In this document: in pieces, positions 8,867 to 16,990 of the stretch | Position numbering within the stretch: position 1 is the stretch's first letter | Layout of the letters: each line of letters begins with the position of its first letter | Assembly: GCA_964489955.1 (NCBI GenBank) | Contig: CAZBAV010000005.1 | Location: forward strand, 62,001 to 126,000 | Length of the DNA stretch: 64,000 nucleotides | Direction: 5' to 3' | Source: Leadbetterella sp964489955 | Lineage (GTDB): Bacteria > Bacteroidota > Bacteroidia > Cytophagales > Spirosomataceae | Notes under the pieces: generated by a model | Seen by the model: only the letters and a program-made list of their open reading frames with translations | Databases searched by the model: none | Told to the model about the DNA's origin: nothing | Program-made: the position numbers and the translations under genes

Positions 8867-11800
8867 TCACTTCTTAATGAGTCTAAAAGTAGATGAGCTT
8901 GAGGGGTTTGATACATTTATGAGGTAAATGCCCTCTCTGAAATCGCTTACGTTTAATTTATTGGGTAAAGTAAGTTCTTGCTCGCTCAGTTGCTTTCCTT
9001 CCGTGTTAAAAACCCTAACCGTGTATTTATTGTCACTTGTAGAACTCGACGTAATGTTTAAAAAGTCTGATGTTGGGTTGGGGAAATAGGAAAAGTTTAT
9101 GGTTGGATTTTCGCTGGCTAATAAAAGTCCCACTTCATCTGAAACATCCTTAACTTCACGACTTGATAGCTTATAGAGTTGGTATCCCTTCTTGTCTGAA
9201 AAGCCTATACTAAAGACATTGTTCTTAAAACTAAACACCTTTTTATACTTCTCAATTGACGAATTTTTTGAATGAGCATATTCCTCTTTTAGGTCTTCGC
9301 TATATCTAGGACTAAAGTAAACTTTCAATCCGGAAACACTAGAATCGACATAGAAGAAACTGTCTCCATTAATAAGCGGAGAATAGCAATTTTGAACATT
9401 GGTTTTAATCTTCTTTACAGTTTTACTCTCACGGTTTATCTCTACAATATCATAGCCTGTAGTCTGTCCCTTTTTCTTAACTTGAAGCAAATCCTTTCCC
9501 TTACTCAAAACAGCCTGTAAGTCCGTATATTCCTCCAAGTTTCCCTTAAAGTCTGTAATTGATAAATCCTCTGCGTTAAAGTAGTAAATTTTATCATCAA
9601 GATGAGATTTAAAGTAATGACTATCGGCCCTATGAAAATTAATATTTTGATTAGCTTTAAAATGGTATTTCGTCTTTAGAGTTCCATTTTCTAAGGTTTT
9701 AAAGTAGTAGTTTAGATTTTCCTTTCCATATCCTACAAAAGCATACTTTTCTTCTATAAACCAATTGTTTTCGGTTTCGGGGTTATACAAAACCGAATGG
9801 TAGCCTCCTAATCTTTTTTCTTCTGTTTCTTTAGATGTTAGGTCATACGTTATGAGGTTTGTTTCTCCCTGTTTTGTCCAAGTGCCTATTAACTTATTTT
9901 CTTTGATTGTTAAAGCTGAAAAAGCATCCGGCAACCTATTTATTTCAAGCATTTCATATGTGTCAGATTCTGTGTTAAACAAGTAAGCTTTAGAGTCCAG
10001 CACAAAGAAAAGAGTATCTTTTGATGCTTTATAAAAGGTTACGTATGCCTTAGGTTTCCCACTTATTACGAGCTTAAAACTTTGGTCATTCTCCATTATT
10101 TCAAAACCACTCTCCGTTAAGAGGTAATACCTGTCTCCTTCCTTCCGAGCATACAAAACTCCTTCTTTTAAGATTTTTTCTGTTACGCCATTATACTTTA
10201 GTAGCCTTTTGTTTTTTAGACTCAAAATGCTATCATCAGACCAGACATCAATCAATTCACCAGTTAATAGTACGCTCTTTTGAGAGAAATCCGTTTTTAT
10301 ATAGTAACCCAATCCACTTATCTGAAAATCGCCGTTTACTGTTTTCTGCACTTTAGGTTTCCTTAAACTACTCAACTGGCGAGACGAAGCTTCCAAATAA
10401 GACAAGTCGCCAGTTTTCAAATCATAGGCGTAAAGAAACAGTCCATATATATTTAAAGTATCTATGATACCATCCACAGCTAGGAGGTGTTTGTCTTCAC
10501 ATTCTATAACCTCCACATTCCTTATGTTACGAAAAATGTCAAAAATCTCATGTTCTTTACTACTTGATCCTCTCCCATTGAAAGTACTGATTCTACTTTT
10601 TCCCCCTTTAGGATGAATCATGTACAAAACATCCTTTGTCTGTACTAATTTATCATAAGACAAGCTCTCATAAGCCACATCGGCTTTTTTCTCTCTGGTA
10701 AAGCTAGGTTCTCCAATTGTTCTGAAATATTCTTTGGACTCATCCAACAAAGTTGATGTTTCAGAATCAAAATAACCACTACTTGTTTTTACAAAAGTCC
10801 TTGGGTCATAAGCGGTTTCCAATAGTTTAAAGTTCTCTGTTTTTGTATCAAATAGGAATGTTTTAAACTTAAAACCTTGCTGTCTGTTTGGGTACACTAT
10901 CACGTTCCCTTCTTGTGCTTCTAAATGAAAACCCATAGTTCCCATGGTGTTAGAGAACATAAAAAGATCTTTATTAAGCAAAATGTTAGCATCAGAAAAA
11001 CTAAGATCTCCTGAAATTAAGTTCAACTGAAATAATTTCAGGTTTGACTCTTGAACAGACTCTTCTTCGAATTTCATTGCATCATTTCCAATAAAATAAA
11101 GGTATTTACCCAAATGCAAATAATTAGAGTAGTTAAACAAGCTGGGTGACATATAAGCCACTGCCGAATACCTAGTATAAGTATTTACTGTATTTGTTTT
11201 AAAGGGAATCCGCTCATTATTTCTTAAATGATTTATTACTATTTCTTTATCTTTCTTTCCGCTCCGATTACTATAAATTTCTACCCATTGATTACTTACT
11301 TCAAAATACTGCAGATTATCCATTCCGTCTACCTTGTCTGGAAAATTCGTTAATTTCCCATCTTCTAAGAGAAATTGTTCTTTAATATCAGAATTTCCTT
11401 CTCTCGTTCTTATAAGAAATCCTTTACCTAGTGACAAAACATCAGTCACTTTTTTATTTTGAAAATCAGGAAATTCTATGAACACGCCCTCCTTACTGAA
11501 GAGCCCGTGTGTAATTTCATTGCTCCCATATTTCTTTCCACTAAAGTATAAATGACTGAACCGATATGTCCAAAAAGTAGTATCCACCGAATGAAAAAGT
11601 GGCTCAAACATCGGCTTATTTACCTTACTAAATGAATAGCGTAAGATGGTCGAATCTCTGGTTCTATAATCCCAATTAGTGGTTATAAACCAAGAAAAAT
11701 TAACATCCTTTATTGTTTCAATTTCGGTAAACTGTTCTTTAAATACATCAATATGATAAAAAGTGGCTCCTGTCCTGCCATCTGGTGGTCCTGCTATCGC

Positions 11801-12076
11801 TCTATAAGCATAAATCTCATTTTCCTGTACAAAAAACATGTATGGAGATTCAAGTTTAGGAAGCCTTACTATTGTGGTTAAAGTGTCTTTTTTTATGTCA
11901 TACTTCTTTATCTCATTATCCTGCCCAAAAAACATCTTTTCAGAATCCTCTTTAAGAAGATTTAGGGAAGAAGCTTGGGGCCAATAATACACGCTATCAA
12001 AATCTGTAATCTGCTCTTGAGCTTTCAGAGAAAATCCAGACAAGAAGATTAAAGTTATTATAAGTGGTTTTTTCAT
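8867..12076 (-). CDS. Large secreted protein with type IX secretion C-terminal tail
   Basis: 1069 residues. Signal peptide (about 1-19, ending K-A-Q-E-Q). The C-terminus (about 990-1069) is a classic type A T9SS sorting domain: F-P-N-P-T-S-D-F-L-N-I, then V-R-V-F-N-T-E-G-K and G-I-Y-L-I-N-V, ending L-I-K-K. The long middle part has repeated short segments of the Y-x-Y-D-L-K-T/S-G-D-L-S type, suggesting beta-propeller or similar repeated beta structure, but no named domain is recognised. It should be exported by the Sec and then T9SS route and attached or released at the surface. Stands alone; function unknown. Confidence 0.88.
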   Translation of the reverse strand: MKKPLIITLIFLSGFSLKAQEQITDFDSVYYWPQASSLNLLKEDSEKMFFGQDNEIKKYDIKKDTLTTIVRLPKLESPYMFFVQENEIYAYRAIAGPPDGRTGATFYHIDVFKEQFTEIETIKDVNFSWFITTNWDYRTRDSTILRYSFSKVNKPMFEPLFHSVDTTFWTYRFSHLYFSGKKYGSNEITHGLFSKEGVFIEFPDFQNKKVTDVLSLGKGFLIRTREGNSDIKEQFLLEDGKLTNFPDKVDGMDNLQYFEVSNQWVEIYSNRSGKKDKEIVINHLRNNERIPFKTNTVNTYTRYSAVAYMSPSLFNYSNYLHLGKYLYFIGNDAMKFEEESVQESNLKLFQLNLISGDLSFSDANILLNKDLFMFSNTMGTMGFHLEAQEGNVIVYPNRQQGFKFKTFLFDTKTENFKLLETAYDPRTFVKTSSGYFDSETSTLLDESKEYFRTIGEPSFTREKKADVAYESLSYDKLVQTKDVLYMIHPKGGKSRISTFNGRGSSSKEHEIFDIFRNIRNVEVIECEDKHLLAVDGIIDTLNIYGLFLYAYDLKTGDLSYLEASSRQLSSLRKPKVQKTVNGDFQISGLGYYIKTDFSQKSVLLTGELIDVWSDDSILSLKNKRLLKYNGVTEKILKEGVLYARKEGDRYYLLTESGFEIMENDQSFKLVISGKPKAYVTFYKASKDTLFFVLDSKAYLFNTESDTYEMLEINRLPDAFSALTIKENKLIGTWTKQGETNLITYDLTSKETEEKRLGGYHSVLYNPETENNWFIEEKYAFVGYGKENLNYYFKTLENGTLKTKYHFKANQNINFHRADSHYFKSHLDDKIYYFNAEDLSITDFKGNLEEYTDLQAVLSKGKDLLQVKKKGQTTGYDIVEINRESKTVKKIKTNVQNCYSPLINGDSFFYVDSSVSGLKVYFSPRYSEDLKEEYAHSKNSSIEKYKKVFSFKNNVFSIGFSDKKGYQLYKLSSREVKDVSDEVGLLLASENPTINFSYFPNPTSDFLNITSSSTSDNKYTVRVFNTEGKQLSEQELTLPNKLNVSDFREGIYLINVSNPSSSSTFRLIKK

Positions 12077-12098
12077 TTTTGCAGTTATTTTAGAGAAT

Positions 12099-12106
12099 CA
12101 AAATTA
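12099..12106 (-). promoter_or_regulatory. Candidate -7 box (TAATTTTG) of the T9SS-protein gene
   Basis: Perfect TAnnTTTG on the minus strand, 22 nt before the ATG at 12076. A matching -33 element is not evident. Confidence 0.4.
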
Positions 12107-12158
12107 AGTGAAAAGCGACAGAAAAATTCTCTATACTTAGTTAAAGGTCAAAAACTTC

Positions 12159-12166
12159 TATCTTTG
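12159..12166 (+). promoter_or_regulatory. Candidate -7 box (TATCTTTG) of the PNGase gene
   Basis: Perfect TAnnTTTG 25 nt before the ATG at 12192. It is back-to-back with the -7 box of the divergent gene, only 52 nt apart, so the two promoters share this 115-nt region. Confidence 0.5.
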
Positions 12167-12191
12167 TCTAATCAACTTAATCTAAAAACAA

Positions 12192-13832
12192 ATGCGTTTA
12201 ACTATAGTCCTTCTTTTGTTTGCTTCAGTTTCTTTTGCACAAAACACTGTAAAAATCACCTACGAGCGGATTTACAACGACCAGCCGGCTGACAGAGGAA
12301 CGCACATTGTGGCTTTTGCCAATCAAGAAAAAACGCTGATTACTACTGATAAGGTTTTGGAGAAAAAAGCTTCTCTTCCGGCCGAACAAACGGTGTTTTA
12401 TCCAGCATCCAAGGGATTGCAATACTATGCAGAGCTAGATGGCGGAAATACAATCTCGGGACTAGATACGCTTAAATACAAATACGAACTGCTACCCGAC
12501 ACAAAAGAGATTTTGGGTTATAAATGCCAAAAAGCCAAGATAATCATCAATTCCAACACCATTGAGATTTGGTATACAAAAGAGCTTTCGAACTCGATTG
12601 CCCCTGCTCCTATCGGCGTAGACTTGGGTGCTGTTTTGGAGACCGTTCGGAACGGCAATATGATTACCCGGGCTAAAGAAATAAACAGAAATGCAGTTTT
12701 CCCGACCTTGACACAAACCCAAAGTTATGACTTGCTCAGCTACCGAGATTTGATATGGAAAAGCCGGTTTGTGACCGTGCCCATTTTTGACAAAGAACTA
12801 ATCAACTGGAACGAAGATACCAAAGCCAAAGAGGGGGTGATTCGCTTCGCAAACGGAACACTTATCGTAAAAAAGGTAAAATTCCCGGAAATTGGCTCAG
12901 ACAAAACCATTTTTGTAGAACTTAACCAACGCTCCAATGGCGATGCCTACGACCGCACAGGTTCAGTTTTTGTGATTCCAGAGGGACGTGAGAAGAGTTT
13001 TTGGGACGGGCTGCAAAACGGAATAAACACATTGCCTCTCATAAAAGACAGTAAAGAGGGCGAGTATCAGGGTTATACGCTTACGGACAACTATGTCCCC
13101 AACGTGGAACTCATGAGATTTTTTACCTCATTTGGTATTAATCATTTCAATTACAACAAAATAAAGGGCAAAGAATGGTTAGAATCTACACCTTTCCGTC
13201 AGGATATATCAGATTTACGAGTTGTCCTGAGTGGAAAGGAGCTGTACGTGGGTACATACATTGGTAACTATGACAAAGGCGGGCATGAAGTGAGCTTAGA
13301 GATTACTATCCATAATGGCGGAAACAGCTACCATAACTTTGATTTCACTTTACCGATCTTCAACACCGTAAATGTGATGGAAATGGGCGGACAGAACTAT
13401 TCTACTCTTTTTGCAGATGAAAAAGGCCTTGAAGTGAATTTTACACTTGACAAAGACCTCAAAGCCGCCAAGCTCCGCTACATAACTACCGGTCATGGCG
13501 GCTGGGGAAATGGAGATGAGTTTTTGCCGAAGGCAAACAAAATTTTTCTGGATAATCTGCTTACGCACAGTTTTACCCCATGGCGACAAGATTGCGGTTC
13601 TTACCGTAACTCCAACCCTGTTTCCGGCAATTTTGGATCGGGCCTTTCCAGCTCAGATTTGAGCCGCTCCAACTGGTGTCCCGCCACTGTAACTAATCCT
13701 GTATTTATAGACCTCGGAGACCTAAAAGCCGGAAAACACAGCATTCAGGTAAAAATACCTCAAGGCGAGAGAGAAGGAACCAGCTTTAGTTTTTGGAATG
13801 TGAGCGGGATTTTATTAGGTAGTGAAAAGTGA
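12192..13832 (+). CDS. PNGase F-type peptide:N-glycosidase with GLPGLI-like N-terminal domain
   Basis: 546 residues, signal peptide ending S-F-A-Q17. Residues about 18-195 resemble a GLPGLI domain (G109-Y-K-C-Q-K-A and I-E-I-W127-Y-T, without the G-L-P-G-L-I motif itself). Residues about 205-380 and 385-545 match the two jelly-roll domains of PNGase F, the enzyme releasing N-glycans from asparagine. By eye D254 (in Y-D-R) aligns with catalytic D60, and E443 (G-D-E-F) with E206. The position of E118 appears to be G354. C468 and C496 flank the S-G-L-S-S-S-D-L-S-R-S-N-W-C-P stretch as in relatives. The extra N-terminal domain resembles the layout reported for PNGase F-II-type enzymes. A lipoprotein gene follows. 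Confidence 0.87.
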   Translation: MRLTIVLLLFASVSFAQNTVKITYERIYNDQPADRGTHIVAFANQEKTLITTDKVLEKKASLPAEQTVFYPASKGLQYYAELDGGNTISGLDTLKYKYELLPDTKEILGYKCQKAKIIINSNTIEIWYTKELSNSIAPAPIGVDLGAVLETVRNGNMITRAKEINRNAVFPTLTQTQSYDLLSYRDLIWKSRFVTVPIFDKELINWNEDTKAKEGVIRFANGTLIVKKVKFPEIGSDKTIFVELNQRSNGDAYDRTGSVFVIPEGREKSFWDGLQNGINTLPLIKDSKEGEYQGYTLTDNYVPNVELMRFFTSFGINHFNYNKIKGKEWLESTPFRQDISDLRVVLSGKELYVGTYIGNYDKGGHEVSLEITIHNGGNSYHNFDFTLPIFNTVNVMEMGGQNYSTLFADEKGLEVNFTLDKDLKAAKLRYITTGHGGWGNGDEFLPKANKIFLDNLLTHSFTPWRQDCGSYRNSNPVSGNFGSGLSSSDLSRSNWCPATVTNPVFIDLGDLKAGKHSIQVKIPQGEREGTSFSFWNVSGILLGSEK

Positions 13833-13842
13833 AAAACTAACA

Positions 13843-14472
13843 GTGAAAAATATCGCTCTTCTATTTATCGTCAACTTACTTTTTCTCACCTGCCAAAAGA
13901 AAGAAGAAAAGAAGTCATTTTGGGATGACTTTTACAAAACTCCTTATGTGATTTCTGAGAAGAATAGAGCAATTGTCGAATATCATGATAGCCTAGCCAA
14001 ACTGCGAGGAACTGACTTAATTCTACCTCCTCTCTATTTTGGCTCAGATACTTTTGGGCGTGATTATATGTCCTTGAATTTGCTTATTCATCAAAATCGT
14101 ATTTACCAGTATTTCATCACGTTCCACTATGATTATGGTTTGGACACGAATAAAGTTATTTTTCAGAACCTAAATCCAGACCGATTGCAAGAAGTTATAC
14201 ATGAAGAAGTTATAGATTTAACATTAAGGTTTATAAAAAATCATCCTCTAGGTCAAAATAGCGTTGCTGTTTCTTCCTACACCGACACCTTATCTGCTCC
14301 TTTTTTTACTACTATAATGGATTCCTTGCAAAAGAACACCAACTATTTTGTTGTTCGGAGAATCACTGAAGAAGAACATCACGTGCTGGACGCCAAGACC
14401 AAGAATATTCCTTATGACCCCAAAAACTATACATGGACTATGAATTATGTATGGTTGCCGTTTGAGAGATGA
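13843..14472 (+). CDS. Hypothetical lipoprotein
   Basis: About 209 residues from the GTG at 13843, which gives a good lipoprotein signal (M-K-N-I-A-L-L-F ... F-L-T-C). An upstream in-frame GTG at 13822 would overlap the PNGase stop and spoil the signal. After the lipidated Cys comes a charged K/E stretch and a mixed fold with no recognised domain. It starts 10 nt after the PNGase gene, so probably the same transcript. It converges with the next gene, whose stop is 5 nt away. No function assigned. Confidence 0.7.
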   Translation: MKNIALLFIVNLLFLTCQKKEEKKSFWDDFYKTPYVISEKNRAIVEYHDSLAKLRGTDLILPPLYFGSDTFGRDYMSLNLLIHQNRIYQYFITFHYDYGLDTNKVIFQNLNPDRLQEVIHEEVIDLTLRFIKNHPLGQNSVAVSSYTDTLSAPFFTTIMDSLQKNTNYFVVRRITEEEHHVLDAKTKNIPYDPKNYTWTMNYVWLPFER

Positions 14473-14477
14473 GCTTA

Positions 14478-15002
14478 TCAATCTAAAGAACTTATAATAG
14501 CAGAATTATTTGTATCCACGAAGTCATCATAATACCATTGCAGAAACAGAAGACTTTTGAGCAGGTTAGCATCTGACTGAACTGAACCCTTAAATGCGTA
14601 ATCCGAACCCCGCACTTTCAGTTTTAAGTCTTGAGTTTGAGAACTCCTATACGACTGCTTTACCAAGAAGTCTTCCTCTTCAGTAAAAAGATTACTCTTC
14701 CGCTTTCTTGTTTTGCCGAGAGCAAAAGCTAATTTCTTATCATTGATTTCCATCACTAAAGAATCCTTACCCCAAAAGTCTCCAATAACAGAAACCTTCA
14801 TTTCGCTTATTTCGCCACTAAAATCTCTAAACTTTACGGTGTAGTCGGGTTCGCTCTTCTTGGAAAAAAAACCACCGTTTTTCTGAATGATAAATTCTTG
14901 TTGGTCTCTGGTTGAGAACTTCTTCTTTCTGTAAATCCAGCTTTCTTGCCCAAAAGCTGAAGACAAACACAAGACGGAGAGAAGTGTCAAAAAGGATTTC
15001 AT
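14478..15002 (-). CDS. Hypothetical secreted protein
   Basis: 174 residues with a clear Sec signal peptide ending S-A-F-G-Q19. The remainder is rich in Lys, Ser and Phe (R-K-K-K-F, K-T-R-K-R-K) with alternating beta-like segments; no named family is recognised. It stands alone, convergent with the lipoprotein gene and divergent from the blaI-like gene. Confidence 0.65.
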   Translation of the reverse strand: MKSFLTLLSVLCLSSAFGQESWIYRKKKFSTRDQQEFIIQKNGGFFSKKSEPDYTVKFRDFSGEISEMKVSVIGDFWGKDSLVMEINDKKLAFALGKTRKRKSNLFTEEEDFLVKQSYRSSQTQDLKLKVRGSDYAFKGSVQSDANLLKSLLFLQWYYDDFVDTNNSAIISSLD

Positions 15003-15107
15003 ACGTTTCTCGTTTTGAATTTAGACTTAGAATTGTCCGAAACGTTGTCCATTTAACCATTTTATATTTTCTCGATAACTAATTTGAATCAACTATTTAA
15101 TAAAAAA

Positions 15108-15138
15108 TTTGTTTCTAATTTAAATTATTCTATGTTTG
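15108..15138 (+). promoter_or_regulatory. Bacteroidota consensus promoter of the blaI-like operon
   Basis: TTTG (15108-15111), 19-nt spacer, TATGTTTG (15131-15138): a full match to the TTTG-N19-TAnnTTTG consensus, 26 nt before the start codon at 15164. Confidence 0.75.
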
Positions 15139-15143
15139 TAGAA
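15128..15143. promoter_or_regulatory. Probable BlaI-type operator overlapping the -7 box
   Basis: TTCTATGTTTGTAGAA: perfect 5-bp inverted arms TTCTA and TAGAA with a 6-nt centre, covering the -7 box of the operon promoter. MecI/BlaI-family repressors bind TACA/TGTA-type dyads over their own promoters, so this is the likely autoregulation site (inference from position and symmetry). Confidence 0.55.
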
Positions 15144-15163
15144 CAAAGAAAACATAACGTAGA

Positions 15164-15532
15164 ATGAGCTTGTCAAAAACCGAAGAACAAGTGATGGAGA
15201 TTATATGGGAAAAGCACCCTATTTTCTTTAAAGAACTGCTCCAAGAATATCCCGAACCCAAACCTGCCAGCACCACACTAGCGACTTTGCTGAAACGGAT
15301 GCAAGAAAAAGGGTTTGTGGGATATCATCTTCGTGGAAACTCAAGAGAGTATTTTCCGACGGTAAAAAAGGAAGCTTACTTCAAAGAACATGTAAACGGG
15401 CTCATTGATAACTTCTTTGCTGGTTCTCCTATGCAGTTTGCGTCCTTCTTTACCAAAAGCTCGGGACTAAGCACCGAGCAACTCGAGCAACTTAAAAACA
15501 TAGTTGAACAAGAAATTAAGAATAAATCATGA
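15164..15532 (+). CDS. BlaI/MecI/CopY-family transcriptional repressor
   Basis: 122 residues. An N-terminal winged helix (about 3-68: L-S-K-T-E-E-Q-V-M-E-I-I-W, S-T-T-L-A-T-L-L-K-R-M, Y-F-P-T-V) is followed by a dimerisation tail typical of the family. These repressors are inactivated by cleavage triggered by a membrane metalloprotease sensor; that partner is the next gene, whose start overlaps this stop by 4 nt. Promoter and operator are visible just upstream, implying autoregulation. In Bacteroidota such pairs are common and often unlinked to beta-lactamase genes, as here. Confidence 0.95.
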   Translation: MSLSKTEEQVMEIIWEKHPIFFKELLQEYPEPKPASTTLATLLKRMQEKGFVGYHLRGNSREYFPTVKKEAYFKEHVNGLIDNFFAGSPMQFASFFTKSSGLSTEQLEQLKNIVEQEIKNKS

Positions 15533-16935
15533 TACCATTTATCATCTGTTCAGGAGTATTTCTGCTCATTTACTATGCTTTACTGGTAAAAGAGAAGATG
15601 TTTGTGTTCAACCGCATGTACTTATTATTGGCACTAGGCTTGTCCTTAGTCATTCCATATATTTCGTTTGATTTCACAGAACGTAGGGAATACCAACATA
15701 TTCCCAATGCCACACAATGGATAGAGCAGGCCACCTACCCGCTTAGCATGCCCAATGCGGTTTATGTAGAACCAATACAGCAAGTTAATTATTGGGTTGT
15801 TCTATATTGGGCAGTAACGGCAGTGCTCTTAGTGCGATTCTCACTAAACCTAAAGAGCATTCTACTACTTATATACAAAAATGAGAAAATAACATCTGGA
15901 AAAACGACTTTTGTGCTGCTTAAAAGTTACACCTCATCTTCTAGCTTTTTACACTACGTTTTTGTGAATAAAACCGACTATTTAGAAAACAAAATACCCG
16001 AGGAAGTACTTTTCCATGAAAAAAGACATGGATTGCTCAAGCATACAATAGACACATTAATCCTAGAAATCGCTCAGGTTTTCGCCTGGTTTAATCCCTT
16101 TGTGTATCTATATAAAAGAGCTGGCCAGCTAAATCATGAGTTTGAGGTAGACGAAAAAGTTGTTCGTCATTTTGGTTCTGCAAGTCGCTATCAATATCTC
16201 TTAATCAACCAAGCTGCTAATAGTAGCAAGCTTATACACTCGTTCAATTTTGTTCACATTAAAAAACGTATTCTTATGATTACCAGAAATTCGCATCCGC
16301 TCATCGTTTTCGTAAAGGCTCTACTTTCTACGACTTTTGTTTTGGTTGTAAGCTTTCTATTTACCGAAAAAAGCTTCGCACAAAACATAGCACAGCAAAC
16401 ACAAAAGGCTGTTCCTGTACAGATGAAAACACTTGAACTCACCAATGAAGATTTAGCAGAATTTAAGGCACTCGAAGCTAAAGCACTTACTCATTCCACT
16501 AAAGGGAAGGAGTATAAATTTACGTCGGATGAAACCAATCGCATGGGCGATATATACATTAAAATGAGCAAAGAAGAGCAAGAGGCTCAAAAAATCACTC
16601 TAATGCCCAATAAAAGAGGTTATGCCAAACCACAACTTCCAACAAAGGAGCAGTTTGAGGCATTTAAAGACCCAAAAATGTATGGCGTTTGGTTAGACGG
16701 AAAACGCATAAAAAACGATGATTTGAACAAATATAAAAATACGGACTTCTCAGGTGTATTTGAGAGTATTTTACTTAAAAATGCAGCTCATTATGGTCAA
16801 TATAAGTATCATTTAGCTCTCACCACACACGAAACTTTTAAACGAGAGCAAGCGGAAGCAAGAAAAGATCCTTCACACTACATAATATGGTATAAAGAAG
16901 AGTATTTCAAACAGATACGAAAAAAGACAAAGTGA
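15529..16935 (+). CDS. BlaR1-type M56 family membrane metalloprotease
   Basis: 468 residues. Several N-terminal membrane helices (about 2-20, 30-46, 88-115), then a cytosolic zinc protease loop with H163-E-K-R-H167 and a second motif N-H-E-F-E-V-D-E (202-209) that may supply a third ligand. A further helix lies at about 266-284, ending S-F-A-Q, and a roughly 180-residue C-terminal extracytoplasmic region is rich in Lys/Glu with K-E-Q-F-E-A-F-K-D-P-K repeats. The C-terminal part is not a penicillin-binding sensor domain, so the ligand is not a typical beta-lactam. Translationally coupled to the repressor gene. Confidence 0.9.
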   Translation: MIPFIICSGVFLLIYYALLVKEKMFVFNRMYLLLALGLSLVIPYISFDFTERREYQHIPNATQWIEQATYPLSMPNAVYVEPIQQVNYWVVLYWAVTAVLLVRFSLNLKSILLLIYKNEKITSGKTTFVLLKSYTSSSSFLHYVFVNKTDYLENKIPEEVLFHEKRHGLLKHTIDTLILEIAQVFAWFNPFVYLYKRAGQLNHEFEVDEKVVRHFGSASRYQYLLINQAANSSKLIHSFNFVHIKKRILMITRNSHPLIVFVKALLSTTFVLVVSFLFTEKSFAQNIAQQTQKAVPVQMKTLELTNEDLAEFKALEAKALTHSTKGKEYKFTSDETNRMGDIYIKMSKEEQEAQKITLMPNKRGYAKPQLPTKEQFEAFKDPKMYGVWLDGKRIKNDDLNKYKNTDFSGVFESILLKNAAHYGQYKYHLALTTHETFKREQAEARKDPSHYIIWYKEEYFKQIRKKTK

Positions 16936-16943
16936 ATCGTTAC

Positions 16944-16973
16944 GCAAAAAGGCAGCCTAAGCTGCCTTTTTGC
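16944..16973. terminator. Strong bidirectional terminator
   Basis: Perfect 13-bp stem GCAAAAAGGCAGC / GCTGCCTTTTTGC with CTAA loop, between the M56 gene (+) and the dehydrogenase gene (-). A/T tracts on both sides allow termination in both directions. Confidence 0.92.
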
Positions 16974-16990
16974 ATATAAAACATAATATC

